Shown here piece after piece: positions 22,316-34,265 of a stretch of 64,000 nt of DNA (positions are counted from its first letter, which is position 1; every line of letters starts with the position of its first letter). Source of the stretch: Kappaphycus alvarezii (lineage: Eukaryota > Rhodophyta > Florideophyceae > Gigartinales > Solieriaceae); assembly GCA_002205965.3 (NCBI GenBank), contig NADL03000054.1:434001-498000 (forward strand). Direction: 5' to 3'. The notes below the pieces were generated by a model. That model was not told the DNA's origin and made no database searches. It was given only the letters and a program-made list of their open reading frames with translations. The position numbers were made by a program, and so were the translations under genes.

Positions 22316-25110
22316 TTGGGCACATTTCTCTCGTGTATGATTGCTTACAGTGTAATCATCATCTTTTATTGCTCAGCTGCATCGCGAACACATGGCTCGA
22401 ACTTTGAAACTCAAACGCAAAAAACTAACGAAAAAATAAGAGAACGGCTTCAGCCATGGAACAGGGGACAGTTCCAACCGTTGTGGCAAAGCGCTGTCGA
22501 ACACGCAACTTTTAGAGCCCAGACAACCCTAACGTCCCGAGAGCAGAAGCAGGCTAACCTCCGACGAGATACGAGACTAACTAGGGAAAGTGCCAATGGC
22601 AAAGCTGCGGAGGCCGTAGGTTCATTAGGTGCCCTACCGGTATCTAAAGCTGTGTCCGACGCTCTCCGAGCAACACACCCGCAACCTCCCGGAGACGACG
22701 AGGAATGCTTCGTACCTCTTACTGACTCCCTTGCATTCACACCAATCGAGAAGGATGAAGTGCTGCGCACGGTCCGTTCTTTCAACCTGGGTTCAGCCCC
22801 AGGGGGATCAGGCCTTCGACCTTGCCACATTGAAGAGCTCCTGAGGGCCCCTACATCCTCCTCGCACGTGAGATTCTTGGATTCATTCAGATACCCTGTC
22901 AATCTTTTTAGCCTCAGGGTAGCTTCCTGTCACACTTGCGCCGTGGATCGCTGGTGCCCCTGTCATACCGCTCGCTATGTCGGACATGGCCCCGCGCCCC
23001 ATTGCTGTGGGTGAAACTCTGAGAAGATTGGTGAGGAGTTGCCTCGCCGCCCCGCGTCAATGACAAAGCAGCAGGCTACTTCCAGCCCCTGCAGGTACGT
23101 ATCGCCACAAAATCAGGAATGTATACTGTGAAGCATGGAGTTTGGCGCATCGTCAACAAATTCGGCTCCATGTCTCATTATGCTCCCTTATCGGTGGACC
23201 CCAGGAACTCCTTCAACCTGTGCAGCCGTACGGCCTCCTTTAAGGCCTCCCGGAACCTTTTCCGCAGTTGCTACCCTGGGTGTTGTAGTACTACACTGAC
23301 GAACCAGCGTTCCTATACACTGGTTTCGACACGATTCGGAGTGTCGTGGGAACTGAGCAAGGAGAACTGCCTAGCGGCTTGCTTTTCGCTCTAGTCCTCT
23401 ATCCTCTTGCTAAAAAACTTTGAGAGTTGCTATCATTACTCTCCGAAAAGGACGCAGAGTTACATACCTTGCTTCTGGAGCTTTGGTACCATGATGACGG
23501 TTATACCATAGCCAAGCATGACGTCCTATTCAAGGCCATCGAAGTTCTGTCCTCCTCGGAGGATCGACGCCTATGAATTCATCTGGCCGTCGCAAAACGC
23601 AAGATCTGGTAGCCCACTGCCCCCCGCCTCAGTTCAAGTCGCATACCCCCCTGATATGATTCAGAAATACCGCAAGGGGACCATCATTTTGATCGCTCCA
23701 ATAGGTTCTAAGGGGCTCACGGAACAGAACTTTCTTGACCATGCCCAATCCCTCGAAACTTTTCTAAATGCCATAATAGAGCTGCAGTAGGCACAGATGT
23801 CGTTCCAATTACTCCGCAAGTGTTTCGGGGTATGCAAATCGGGCTAGCCTTTGCAAGTCGTTCCGCCTTCCTGTACAAAGGAAGAGGCCGAGTATTTCGA
23901 CAGTTTATTCGAAAATTGTGTCCGAAAGCTGACACGCGGGCTGCTAGGTGTTACCATTTTTGGAGAGAGGCAACTGCCCAACAAGCCGATCAAAGACAAA
24001 AAGCCGAACTTGGGAGTTGGCCTCACATCAGCGAAATATGTCGGCGCTGCTTCATTCCTTGCGTCCAGTGCTGCTCTAAATGTTTTGTGCGCCAAATTCT
24101 TACCGGCTTCCACAAAATAAACTGACCCAGTACAGTGACGCCATCAAGGCTTTCTACAGATTGAGTGCCTCTTGCAAATCTTCGGAGACTTCCGATTAGC
24201 AACTTCTGTTCAAGCAAACCCCCCATCACAGAAGCTTACGGACGCAGTCCATGCGGCCGTGCAAGAGGAATTGCCGCCTGGCGATAGCTGTACCGTGCTT
24301 GTCGCGTCTCGATGTCACTTGATTACGGGATGAGTTCATTGCGCACCTTGAGCAGGGTTGAAGACACAAATCAGAAGCAAGGATTTTTCTGTGTGGCTAC
24401 AATACTTTTGCCAAACTCCGTTATTCGCCCCTGAGACTGGTTGTCCGAAACCAGGGTGTCCTGAGATGCTGGACATCCATGGGGATTGTTTGTTGCGCTG
24501 TCGTTACGGATGCCAGCGTAGCACTGGCCACAACAGTCAGGTCGCTTTGCAGACGGATGATCTTGCACGGGAAGCTCGACGCCCTCTGCTCTAACCGCGT
24601 TTGCATTATCAACAGTGGACAGGACCGGACATTAGAGTTTTGGGAGCTGCAGGTGGTACCGACAATTACGACATAAATTTCGTCAATCCACTGGCCTCAT
24701 CTCATTGTAGAGTCCGGATGTTCAACCCATTGATCAATCTCAACGCGGCCAGGGCGGAGAGGCAACGGAAGTACCAAGGCTTCCTTGCGGATTTGCCTGG
24801 GAGAAACAGGCTACTCCCTGTCCCCATTTCCACGCTAGGCGGGTGGCACTTGGTGGCGTACACCGCTTTCACCGGTGCTCGCGAGAAGCGTGGCCAATGG
24901 AACGGTTTGAGAAGGTTCGAGGGATTCATTTACAGCGACACTCGACGTTGGCAGTAATTTTCAAGGCGACTGATCTGCTGGCTGGCCTCCTAGCGCCATT
25001 CTAGAATTGGCTATCAGGGGCGTTAGGTTTCTACAGCAATGAATTTTCAAATGCCTTGTCAGCCAATCTGTGCGGTTTAGCCAACATTTCCGTTACAGTA
25101 AACGAAACTT
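22316..25110 (+). mobile_element. LINE-like (non-LTR) reverse transcriptase element 1, broken
   Basis: An N-terminal block (22388-22860) reads ERLQPWNRGQFQPLWQSAVE and later EVLRTVRSFNLGSAPGGSGL then RPCHIEELL, the GSAPGxSGLRPxH block found ahead of many non-LTR RT domains. RT landmarks follow: SVDPRNSFN (about 23195) with the first catalytic Asp, and LWYHDDGYTIAKHD (about 23480-23522) with YxDD. The C-terminal part (24421-24957) has a Cys/His-rich segment (CPKPGCPEMLDIHGDCLLRC), then VLGAAGGTDNYDINFVNPLA and the conserved GGWH block. These could be a zinc finger and nuclease-like end, which would fit an R2-like restriction-type endonuclease, but that is inference. The frame changes many times. 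The tail near 25085-25130 (CGTTACAGTAAACGAA then pyrimidines) recurs near 34040. Confidence 0.65.
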
Positions 25111-25787
25111 ACTTCTCCCCCTTATTTTAACAAGCTAATGAAATCAATAAAAGCCTGGACACGATAAATGAATAATTTCACCAACCCAAGGGCGGGTTCT
25201 TCTCAGGAAGCCCTCTGATGGGCAGGTATCGCGTGGATTTCCTCGTTTCCCTCGTGCAGGAGACAGTGCACACCATGAAACGGGCGAGGAACACGTTGCC
25301 GTATGGCGAGATGCGACTGTTTGGCTGCATTGTTTCACGCACTATATCAACAGTGCACTGCACAATTTAAAACTTGGCGGTGGCTGTAATGCATATGATT
25401 CAAATTTGCATTGATTGTGTCAGTTTAGGTTTGTCATGTAAAGGCATTAAATCATATCTACTGTACTGTAATGTAGTGTAAAGTACATTGTACTGAAACA
25501 GTGCAAAACAGCCAAATACTGCAGTACTGATTGCCTTATATACTCTAGTACAGCACCGTTATTGCACTGAACCTTCCAACGAAAAAAAGTAATGACCTTT
25601 TCCACCAGGCAATCAACTTGCCTGTTTTTTCTATTTTTTGCAATAATCACGCTGTAATCATGCCGTGAGGAATCCAGGTCCCCTTTTTGCATTATCAAGG
25701 CGAAACCAAAGTGCCAGCCTAACTCGCCACTCTCCCCGTGCCTTTCCCCCGACGCAAACTTCCCCGTCTCCCCCAAATTCACTCACC

Positions 25788-26477
25788 ATGCTACCTCGAG
25801 CTCTGCTCCCCGTCCTCTCCATCTCCCTTGTCCTGCTCTCCCTCGCCACCACATCACAATCCCAACAACCTCCCCCCGACATGCATCATCGCATGGACGA
25901 GTTAGTCGACTCTGTACGCGAAGCCGTACACGAGGCCGAGGCCGCCGGCGCCAAAAAGGAGGTCGTCGACCTCGGTCAATCTCTCAGTCTCCTCGAAAGC
26001 AAATTCGCCGGCCTACGTGCCGCCCTCACCGCAGAACTTGGTGCAAAGTCCAAAAAATTCACCTCGAATGCAGACGTTGCAAAGGAACTTATGGATCGCT
26101 CCAGTGAACTCGTGCGAGTCATTGTCAATCAACGCAACGAGTTGAAGCAGTTGGCAGGCGATGTGAAACAGGTCGACTCGGCCATTCGTGCCTTTAAGGA
26201 AGGCTTGATGAACTTTGAACGCGATGCCTCTGAACTGGCAAAGATGGTTACGTCGATACATGTTTCTCAAAATGAATTGCAGACGTCTCATGAAGAGGCC
26301 CGTACTACCGTCAGGGAACTGGTGGAAGACCGAAACAAAGTTGTCAAGACAGGCAGCAGCAGGCATGGTTTGTTTTATGCATTTCTCATGATTGAACTAG
26401 CCCTTTTCGTCGGTTTTCTCTACCTCAAGCGTCCAGGCAGTGTCATGACCCACAAAGCCTACGGCAAGTATGGATGA
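25788..26477 (+). CDS. Type I membrane protein: signal peptide, coiled coil, C-terminal membrane anchor
   Basis: A 229-residue protein. The ATG at 25788 (CACCATG context) is chosen because a signal-peptide-like stretch follows at once (LLPVLSISLVLLSL, cut probably near residue 24); the open frame upstream is not protein-like. Residues about 30-190 are predicted helical coiled coil, rich in Glu, Lys, Ala and Leu (LVDSVREAVHEAEAAGAKKE and VIVNQRNELKQLAGDVKQVD). Residues about 194-213 form a membrane span (GLFYAFLMIELALFVGFLYL), followed by a 16-residue tail (KRPG...HKAYGKYG). This suggests a secretory-pathway type I membrane protein. The layout recalls the stem and anchor of ERGIC-53-type cargo receptors, but no lectin domain is present and I cannot assign a family. 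No intron is needed. It is transcribed toward THF1, whose stop lies 615 bp downstream. Confidence 0.75.
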   Translation: MLPRALLPVLSISLVLLSLATTSQSQQPPPDMHHRMDELVDSVREAVHEAEAAGAKKEVVDLGQSLSLLESKFAGLRAALTAELGAKSKKFTSNADVAKELMDRSSELVRVIVNQRNELKQLAGDVKQVDSAIRAFKEGLMNFERDASELAKMVTSIHVSQNELQTSHEEARTTVRELVEDRNKVVKTGSSRHGLFYAFLMIELALFVGFLYLKRPGSVMTHKAYGKYG

Positions 26478-27092
26478 TGGCGCTACCCACCATTTCAATA
26501 TATGCATGGGGGTACAAATGCCACAAGGAAATCACAATGGGACAGGCCACAGTAAGTGCGCTTGTGTCGCTGCCATGCTCATGAACAGACTGGACATGCA
26601 GTTGCACATCAACCACTCCTCAACATGCTGCTGGCCTGGCCGCCCATCCTGACCCGTCTACTGTCGGAATGGGGATTGCAGGCGACCAAATTTGGCTAAC
26701 CGTAGACTTTAATTTGTACGTTATCCTGTTGGTATTGGAAGCCCCTCCACCACTAAACGCGCCGTTGCGCACCTAATCCTGTACACAACATACACATGCC
26801 ACTTGCGACTCCCCCGAACATGTCCTGATCGCAGCTTCAGAAACCAAGGGCATTTACCTCTTTCGCTGAGCAAACATTACGCCAGAGGCGCACAATCCAC
26901 TCTCACCGCGCTCTACCGGTCCCCGCTGCTACTCCATACCGTCGACGCGACCACGCTGAAAGCCCCGGCGCACTTCGCCAGTGCGGACCCAGCTCTGTGT
27001 ATTTACCAAGTTCAGCTGCGATGTTCACATCCACTAGCCAGCGCCCACATCCCAACCCTTTCCACCGCCAACATACCCCGCACTTACTCTCC
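26478..27092. other. Convergent intergenic region, no gene seen
   Basis: It lies between the 3' ends of the coiled-coil protein gene (+) and THF1 (-). An open plus-strand frame from 26803 runs into the THF1 3' end and looks like its antisense shadow. Confidence 0.5.
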
Positions 27093-28077
27093 TCAAGCCG
27101 AGGCGTCTTTCGCTGCCGGCTCGCTCTGGGCAGTTTCCGTCACCTCACCCTCCTTTTCCAATTCTTCTGCCTGTTTCGCGGCAGCTTCGGCGCGCGCTGC
27201 TAGTCGCTCAGCAGTCTTCTTAGCCTCCCTCGCGGTAGCCTCTGCAAAGATCTGCTCCGCCTGTTTGAGCCTCTCCACGCTGCTCAGATAGCTGCCCATT
27301 TCCGCGGAAAACTTTCCCTTCTCTAGCGAAATCTTCTCCGCCCAATCCTCCGCCTTTGCCGCAGACAGCTCCGCGCCGACTGCGGACATTACTCTAATAA
27401 GTCCAATACCAAAGAGACGCGAATAGTACCACTCATAGCTAGAGGAATCGCGAATATAGGCCAAAGCCTCAATGACTGGGCCGACAGAGGCGGTGTCCGC
27501 TCCAGGCGAGGCGGCAGAAAGAGCGGAAAAGACATCATCCTCATTCTTTCCGTCAAGCCAATCGCGCACAGCAGCGGCTGACTCCTGAATAAGATTGTTA
27601 TCCAAACCAAGAGCCTCTGTACAAGCCTTGTACAAAAGGTCACGCTCCTCAGCGCTTGGATAATACTTGAGAAAGTCTGCAAAGATGGAATCAAATCCAT
27701 AGGCGAAGATAGCGTCGAAACGCCACATGGCGCAGACAGTAGCAAGATGAGTTGTGGTGAGGAGCTCGTTGATAATGGCACGGTAGACGATGGGGACGGG
27801 GCGCATGAAGAGTTTGTTGAAACGGGCGACTGTGGTGGCGACAGGCTCGACGGGCTTACCGCGTAGTCGATCGAAACGGGAACGGAAATCAGAGGTGGTT
27901 TTTTTTGGTGTGAGGGTGAGGGTCGGGTGGATTTGCGGTGGCGGTGGCGGTGGCGGGAGTGAGGCGGCGACGCGGGAGCGAGAGTGAGGAATGACGCCAC
28001 GGGGAGCGAGGGGAAAAGGATATTTGAAGTGAGGGGGCGTGTAGGGGGAGGGAGGTGGGCGGGAGGAAGGCGGACAT
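27093..28077 (-). CDS. THF1: THF1/Psb29 thylakoid formation protein, one homopolymer frame change
   Basis: Thf1/Psb29 is a plastid and cyanobacterial protein needed for thylakoid formation and photosystem II upkeep. The mature part reads TVARFNKLFMRPVPIVYRAI and INELLTTTHLATVC, then FDAIFAYGFDSIFADFLKYY, a helical domain typical of the family, and ends in a Lys/Glu/Ala coiled-coil tail. The frame holding this domain has no ATG before the conserved LFMRP. The ATG at 28077 lies in another frame and opens a convincing transit peptide (MSAFLPPTSLPLHAPSLQIS), rich in Ser, Pro and Arg. The two join if the A8 run (T8 on the plus strand, 27899-27906) is one base shorter, giving about 327 residues, a fitting length. 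An assembly error is more likely than an intron or a dead gene. Its neighbours are also plastid genes. Confidence 0.85.
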
Positions 28078-29071
28078 GTTTCAAGAATTGGAAGTCTTCG
28101 GTTTGGCGGGAATTGACGGAGGGGAAGGGGGGGGGTGCGACGGGAAGTTGCAGAGGTGGGGAGAATGCGAAGGTGAGGGAATGAAGAGGAGCAATGGATG
28201 TGCGGTGTGTCGGGCGGGCGGATGTGACAATGGCGATCAGAGAGGCTCAACCACACTGAACCACAGCCTTCTGCACTGTTGGGTGATTGCAAAAACCGCA
28301 GAGGGCAGAATGAACGCACATTTCCGTCGGGTGGCGCCCAGTAGCTCGCACTGCCAGTTCGCTCAATTCGACGAGATCAAGCTCACACTACCGTACAACC
28401 CTCCATACAGGCTGTCCACAAATCATAAACCCTTGCATTACACACGTCGGATACGTGTACGTCATCGCATACAGTAAGATGACATTACAGAAACCATTCG
28501 AATTACAGTAACTCGCATAAGTACCATATTGGCGCTGTCTACTGTCTTTGTCAGGAGTGCAATTTACAAAGCCAAGTGGCAGAATATTGGTGCAACCCTT
28601 CGCACTTATTGGATAAGAGCACAGATTTTTCGCATGTGTTCGGCGGTTGGAACCACCATCTGTGGACATAAATCCCTGACGAATCCCACCGCTGATGCTC
28701 TTGCTGCAGCCGGGCTGCAATCTTTTGCCTTTTGTGCCATTTATGGACACGTCGACAGCGTGTCAAAGCGTGCCTGGATTCCTGACTAAAAAGCTCCGTT
28801 TGACAGCACCGCGGCCGCAAGGTGCACAAGTGGTTACCACCGAAAGCCGCACTCAGCTCAATAAGACCCAACTACCAACTTCTCAACAACACCAGCCTCT
28901 TCTTCGCGCGCATTTGCTTCACCTGCCACCCGCACCTCTGTCTACCCCCCACGCACGCAGCGACAGAATTATCAGGCCTGTCTTTTCCGCCCCCTCACCT
29001 GCCCTCCCCGACAACCAGCCCCCTCCCTTCCATCAAATTCCCTTCCCCCACCCCCCCCTATCACCCCCCCA
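28078..29071. other. Divergent promoter region between THF1 and the DnaJ-type gene
   Basis: Contains short ORFs on both strands without recognisable content. The last 200 bases before 29072 are very C-rich on the plus strand. It must hold the promoters of both flanking genes, but no clear TATA box was found. Confidence 0.45.
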
Positions 29072-29524
29072 ATGTCACTCTGTTCAATACGACCCACACT
29101 CCCCCCCCCACCCCTCTCCCTCCCCCTCTCCGGACTAGCCCTAAGCGCCGGTTGCGCCCTAGCCGGTGCACTCCTCGCCGGTCTCTCTCAACCCCGTCAA
29201 CAAGGTCCCCCCTGCTCCACCTGCAACGGCCTCGGCTACATCGAATGCATCTGTCAACGTTGGTCCACCGGTGTCAATCGCTCCATGGGCTGTAATTCAT
29301 GTCAAGGTAGTTTGCGAACACCCTGCCCTAATTGCCGCGGCGGCGGTACCGGCATTCCAAGCATGGTCCCTATTCCCGTGCGCATTCGCGACGGCTTTCT
29401 CGGCTTGATCGGCGTCGTGGTGGGCACATCCGTTATCCCCAGGCGGAGGGCAGGGGCTGTCGTCGCTTACAGGGATGCCACATTGTCGAATGGGAGACGG
29501 GGGAGGTGCGTCGCGTTTGGGTAG
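29072..29524 (+). CDS. Membrane-anchored DnaJ-type zinc-finger protein, LQY1/BSD2-like
   Basis: A 150-residue protein from the ATG at 29072. Residues about 15-39 are hydrophobic and small (LSLPLSGLALSAGCALAGAL), a membrane span or an uncleaved leader. A cysteine cluster follows: CSTCNGLG (48-55), CIC (59-61), CNSC (74-77) and CPNCRGGG (85-92), the CxxCxGxG pattern of the DnaJ zinc finger with two degenerate repeats. There is no J domain. Plastid proteins of this build (LQY1, BSD2, PSA2) help thiol/disulfide exchange or assembly of photosystems and Rubisco, so a thylakoid role is inferred. The C-terminal 40 residues are not conserved in any way I can see, and another frame stays open to 29748, so the end may be displaced by an indel. 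It is divergent from THF1. Confidence 0.7.
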   Translation: MSLCSIRPTLPPPPLSLPLSGLALSAGCALAGALLAGLSQPRQQGPPCSTCNGLGYIECICQRWSTGVNRSMGCNSCQGSLRTPCPNCRGGGTGIPSMVPIPVRIRDGFLGLIGVVVGTSVIPRRRAGAVVAYRDATLSNGRRGRCVAFG

Positions 29525-30183
29525 GCCCTGTTGGGGGCCGTCGGCCGTGCGGCAATATGGGTGTTAACGCTTTTGTAGAGTATGTACAAAATGTAAACGG
29601 CCTACACTGGGTTACAGCTTATCGGGTTTTTGTTCCGTGTCCGGGCACCGCGCGGTTGTTCAATTTCTGGCGCTACGCGAGGAAGGCTGCGGAGGGTGAC
29701 GTGGTGAGTCAAGGTGGTGTTGGGCTCTTCGCAGGCTCCGGCGTTTGACCGGCGGTTTGAGAGGCGTTGCTTTCAGCGAGCGCTTCTGATGAGAGCTTAT
29801 GGTAACAAAGGAATTCAGTCGTGCCGCGGGTATGGGATCTGCGCTAATGGTTACTGATTGCACTGCCAAAGTCTGTATCGAACCCACAGCTACCACAAGC
29901 CGGGTGTCTACACGCCAGTATTCTCATGTGGACGTCAACCCATCCTGCCACCGGCGCTCCGTCGGTAGGGTAGCTCCGCGCAAGGCACGTGACTCGTGAT
30001 ACGCGATTGAGCCAAACATCAAGCTAGTTAATAAATGTATTCAAGAGTCCATGGTCTCCCCGCATCGGGACTCCGACCCACAAATCGCCCTTCTCGAGCT
30101 GCATATGTGCAAGATCTACCGAATCTACCGCCACAACTCATTCCCACCCGCAAAGTTGGTGTTCGCGCCACCAACAACCACAT
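29525..30183. other. Convergent intergenic region between the DnaJ-type gene and chorismate synthase
   Basis: No supported gene. Both flanking genes end here. Confidence 0.45.
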
Positions 30184-31463
30184 TTAGGAATGCTGTCCCG
30201 CAAGCACGGTTCCACCTAGCGGCTTTGGTCCAAGCGGATTCGGCGCCCCCTCGGCCTTGGGCAGCAAACCGCACTGTGCCACCTGCTGCATCACATGATC
30301 TGCAAGCACCAGAGCGACCATAGCCTCCACCATAGGCACAGCCCGCGGCAAAACGCAAGGGTCATGCCTCCCCTTGCCCCTCAATTCGGTCTCTTCACCT
30401 CCCCTAGTCACCGTCTTTTGCTTCTGTCCAATCGTGCTCGTCGGGCTTGAATGCCACCCTCAGCACAATCGGCTCCCCATTGCTGATCCCCCCCTGGACC
30501 CCACCACTGCGATTCGTAGTCGTTCTCGTCCTCCCATCTGCATCCCACGTAAAACTCATCGTTGTGCTCAATGCCCGTCAAGTACGTCCCCTCAAATCCA
30601 CTGCCAATCTCAAATCCCTTCGACGCAGGCAAACTCATGCAGGCCTTGGCCAAATCTGCTTCCAGCTTATCAAACACCGGCGCTCCAATGCCCGCGGGAA
30701 CATTCCTCGCCACAACCTCCACAACCCCACCGACACTATTCCCCGTCTTCCGAATCTTATCCACATACGCAATCATACGCTCTGCCGCCTCCTCATGTGG
30801 GCAGCGAATGATATTAGCTTCCACCTGCTCTTGAGTCACAGCCATGGGATCAATTTCCGGGGCCTCAATATCTCGCACACGCTTTACATAGCCGATCACC
30901 TCTACGCCGGCATACTCCTTCAAAATGCTCTTTGCAATAGCGCCAGCAGCCACACGACCGATGGTCTCCCTCGCGGAAGACCGGCCACCTCCTGCCACGG
31001 CCCGAATACCATACTTTGCATCATAGGCCGCGTCTGCATGACTCGGGCGGTATGCCACAGCCATGGTATCATAATCCTGGCTACGCTGATCCTTGTTACG
31101 CACGAGCATGGCAATTGGAGTGCCGAGGGAAATGCCATCGGAAACACCAGACAGGATTTCAACAGCATCAGGCTCATTGCGGGGAGTGACTATACGGCTT
31201 TGACCAGGGCGACGGCGATCTAGTTCGACCTGAATTTGATCACGGGAGAGGGGAAGGCGTGGTGGGACTCCGTCGACAGTGACGCCTACGCCACCACCAT
31301 GGGATTCACCCCAAGTGCTGATACGGAGAACACGACCAAATGAATTACCAAGACCCATGGAGGGGACTGTGGAAGAGCGAGAGCGGTGGGACAGGTTGGG
31401 AAGGGGCGCATGGTAGGGCCGGAGGAAGGAGGAATTGAAAGTGGGGGTAACAAAGGCAGACAT
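30184..31463 (-). CDS. aroC: Chorismate synthase, plastid-targeted, two single-base frame changes
   Basis: Converts 5-enolpyruvylshikimate-3-phosphate to chorismate using reduced FMN, the last step of the shikimate pathway in the plastid. The ATG at 31463 opens a transit-like peptide ([20 protein letters not shown]), then the enzyme starts at [20 protein letters not shown]. Visible signatures are [48 protein letters not shown] and GIEHNDEFY. The frame then shifts: one extra base in the triplet run at 30544-30546 and one in the run at 30443-30445 divert it. Between them another frame reads [20 protein letters not shown], and after them comes [20 protein letters not shown] to the stop at 30184. 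With both bases removed the protein is about 425 residues, normal for the family. As the enzyme is essential and both changes fall in base runs, assembly error is the best explanation. Confidence 0.93.
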
Positions 31464-33243
31464 TGTGGAGAGGGTTTGGAGACGTTACAGTGATGAGCGT
31501 GAGTCCGAGGAAGGGTTGGGAGGGGGTTCTTGACGAGGAGGATTGTGATGTGGGGGCTATTTGGCAGGTGGGAAGGCGTTGGAGATGAAAAGTCTGGGGC
31601 TTTGGTGAGAGCAATGCCTGCGTGGATGCTGTAGATGGGGATTGATTAACATCACCAATCTCCATGCGATGTCAATTCGTCTTATTTTTAAAAGCAATTA
31701 TTTTGTATGCAAAGAGGCAACAACTGACATGTACTGTACTGTATGTGAAAGATTATTAAAAAGTAATTGGCTGTGCATAGATTGGAGAAATACACTGCCA
31801 ACCTAACTCAAATTCAGAAATTCTTAATTCTGGTGACATCGCCCGATGGATGGCTGATCAATTGGCCAATTTTAATTTTCAGATGCCTCAATCTAACCCA
31901 GTCTCGTTCAAGACTGAATCTTATTTCCGTATGCACGAGCGACATTTTCCTGCTTACCCAATCTGCTTCGTGTAAAACTTCTCACCTCCCCCCTCACCTT
32001 ATCTTCCAATGACAATCACTCGTAAATACCAGTCTTTCCGTATCCTGCTGCCCTGAACTGTACCCGTCCGTACCTACATACTTTAACTAGGCTCAACGAT
32101 TCCGCAGGTGATGCATTGCGAATAAGCAATGTCAGTACTTATCTTACGCTTTCCGCCGTCTCCACAAAATGCTGCTACGTCTACCATTCTCGCTTGTTTC
32201 CTCCCAAGCGCTTGCACCATTCTCAGCTCTGAGAGGATGAGATCCAACTAGCGCATTTGTTCTCGCTAGGTACGGCCTAAACCACAACTCGGGGCAGCTA
32301 TCATCCGAACGCCACATAGTGCCTATCAAATTCCCGGACGAGTACAGTTGTCCAACATATTTTCTACCAGAATGCGGTCTGATGACACATACCGATTTAG
32401 GTACAACAACATCATCTCGATCCATGCAGGCATTCGCAAATTTTACTCGGATGCACACTTCTGATGAATTGTAAACTCCCTTAATATTTCTGCCGAATAG
32501 AACAACCGAGAAGATCTAGTGTACATCTACCAGCTCCCTCTTACGGCACAATTCTGGACACCGTCGTATGGGGGGGAAATAGGGCGTGTGTTTACTGCGA
32601 GATTTTGAAGGGCTGGAAACCAGAGAGTTTAGGGTGGGCATTGTGTAACGGAAAGGATGACAGACGTCTTCATTCAGTCTGGAAAGATGTGGGGAGACAA
32701 CATAACAACCTACTGCTATTTTTCAAATCCGACGAAGCAAACTGTCTGATCTCCTGGAATATGGGCATACTGACACCGTGTCACGGACGGCAAATCAATT
32801 GAGCAATACAGGAAACTTTGACCTTAAATCCGTGCTGCTTATACTTTACACTTCAACATAGCCTCTTTAGACGGTTCCGATTCCCCACGATACCCATTTT
32901 GGAATGCCATCTAAGTTGTCCGTGCACTTGAAAGTAGTGGTGCAGCATTGATTCTGCATCTCGTGCGAGAAACAAACCTCAACGAAGACAAACACTTCGA
33001 AATTACAAATTAAAACTTGGGGAAAAGGAGTAAGTTCGTTTACCGTACTGACAGGGCTCGCAGCAACATTTTTTAGTCGCCGTTCCATAGCACGCCCATT
33101 TTCACTTGGCTAATACGGATTTCACCCTAGGTTCCACTCGCAGTAAACTGATCCACACCATACTTGTCCGTTCTCCACCCCCCCTCTCATAACTCAACCC
33201 AACAACTGCAGAGCTTCAACCTTTCGCCGCTTTCGGCGCACGC
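31464..33243. other. Upstream of chorismate synthase; no gene recognised
   Basis: Contains a TACTGTACTGTA run near 31731-31743. A minus-strand ORF at 32144-32458 has no family I recognise and no ATG at its start. No other coding signal is seen. Confidence 0.4.
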
Positions 33244-33420
33244 CCCGTGCGACATGTCGTCGGGTGCGGGCGCGGCCACTTCCACCCGTCTCGCCAGTTT
33301 CCCCCGCAGATTGCTGCGCTCTCGCTGCACCGACCTCGTCGATATCCTTGTCGACAGTACCGCCACCTCTAGCCCCCGGAGCACTTTGGACAAACCGGGA
33401 ATGGCGCGCACGGAGGGCGT
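33244..33420 (+). repeat. Direct repeat copy A, coding-like
   Basis: About 85% identical to 34266-34445. Both start ATGTCG and read MS(S/L)GAGAAT then TRLASFP, and later TDLVDI...SSPRSTLDKPGMAR. The shared reading suggests the N-terminal part of a repeated retroelement ORF. Confidence 0.75.
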
Positions 33421-34020
33421 TGCTTTTCAATGGTATTCGTCAAGGTTGCCCTTTCCAAAGAAACAGGTCCATAGTCCTGTGGTACCGAACACCCCGCGCC
33501 CGTCCCCTAGTGACGGGAAGCTCCAATCTTCCATTTTTGGAAGCCTCTAAATTTCAAACAAAACCCGAAGGCGTCTATGAGTAGACGTCAGGGCGCGAGA
33601 GTGGGGTTATTACGGCCACGGAGAAGGACAATGGCCTGCCTTTGATGGGACCATACGCAGAGTAGCGATTGTGGGTGCCCGCTTGCTGCATGGACTGGTA
33701 GTATGTACGTCCAACCCTTTCGACTTTACACTCAACCTCCTTTATCAGGAAAATTTAGTAATCCAACCCATGTAACCCACACATCCCCCCCTGTTGCGGA
33801 GATGTTCTCTGAAACCGGTGGAGTGGCTGTCAAGGCAATGTAAACATAATCAACGCTGCGTTGATGGTCACCTCCTACGATGCCTGCTCGTTGATCGGGC
33901 TACAACCTACTTTCTGGTTGCTTGCTTGCCAGCCTCTCCTCTACTTGTTGGTAAAGTGAAGCGCCATCAGCGCCTGCCGCAACCTTTCACGTGCATGCTC
34001 ACTACCACGATACAAGTCGG

Positions 34021-34075
34021 CTGGGTATCAGCCAGCTGCTCCGTTACAGTAAACGAACCCCCTGTGCCCCCCTTT
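34021..34075 (+). repeat. LINE-like 3' tail fragment
   Basis: CCGTTACAGTAAACGAA followed by C-rich sequence matches the tail of LINE-like element 1 at about 25090. A weaker match lies near 49500 (AGAGTAAACAAACCCC). Confidence 0.5.
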
Positions 34076-34265
34076 CCGGCTGGTAGAAATGCTCTGTTAT
34101 TTGTACTGTGGACCCTGAAGCATAATTTGTATGCAAGTACATTCAACTCCCAACCGTAGCAACATTTGCAGTAAATAAACCCCCGTTCGGAAGCAACGCC
34201 CAGAATTCTGAACTCGTCAACCCAACCACCGCGAGGCATCCCCCACCATATCGCCACTCTCGTGG

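Noticed and set aside
27389-28084. Long minus-strand ORF of 231 codons overlapping THF1
   Set aside because: It is the shifted frame of THF1. Only its first part matters, as the neighbour of the transit peptide; the rest is low-complexity shadow.
30447-31223. Plus-strand ORF of 258 codons
   Set aside because: Antisense of chorismate synthase, which has clear family signatures on the other strand.
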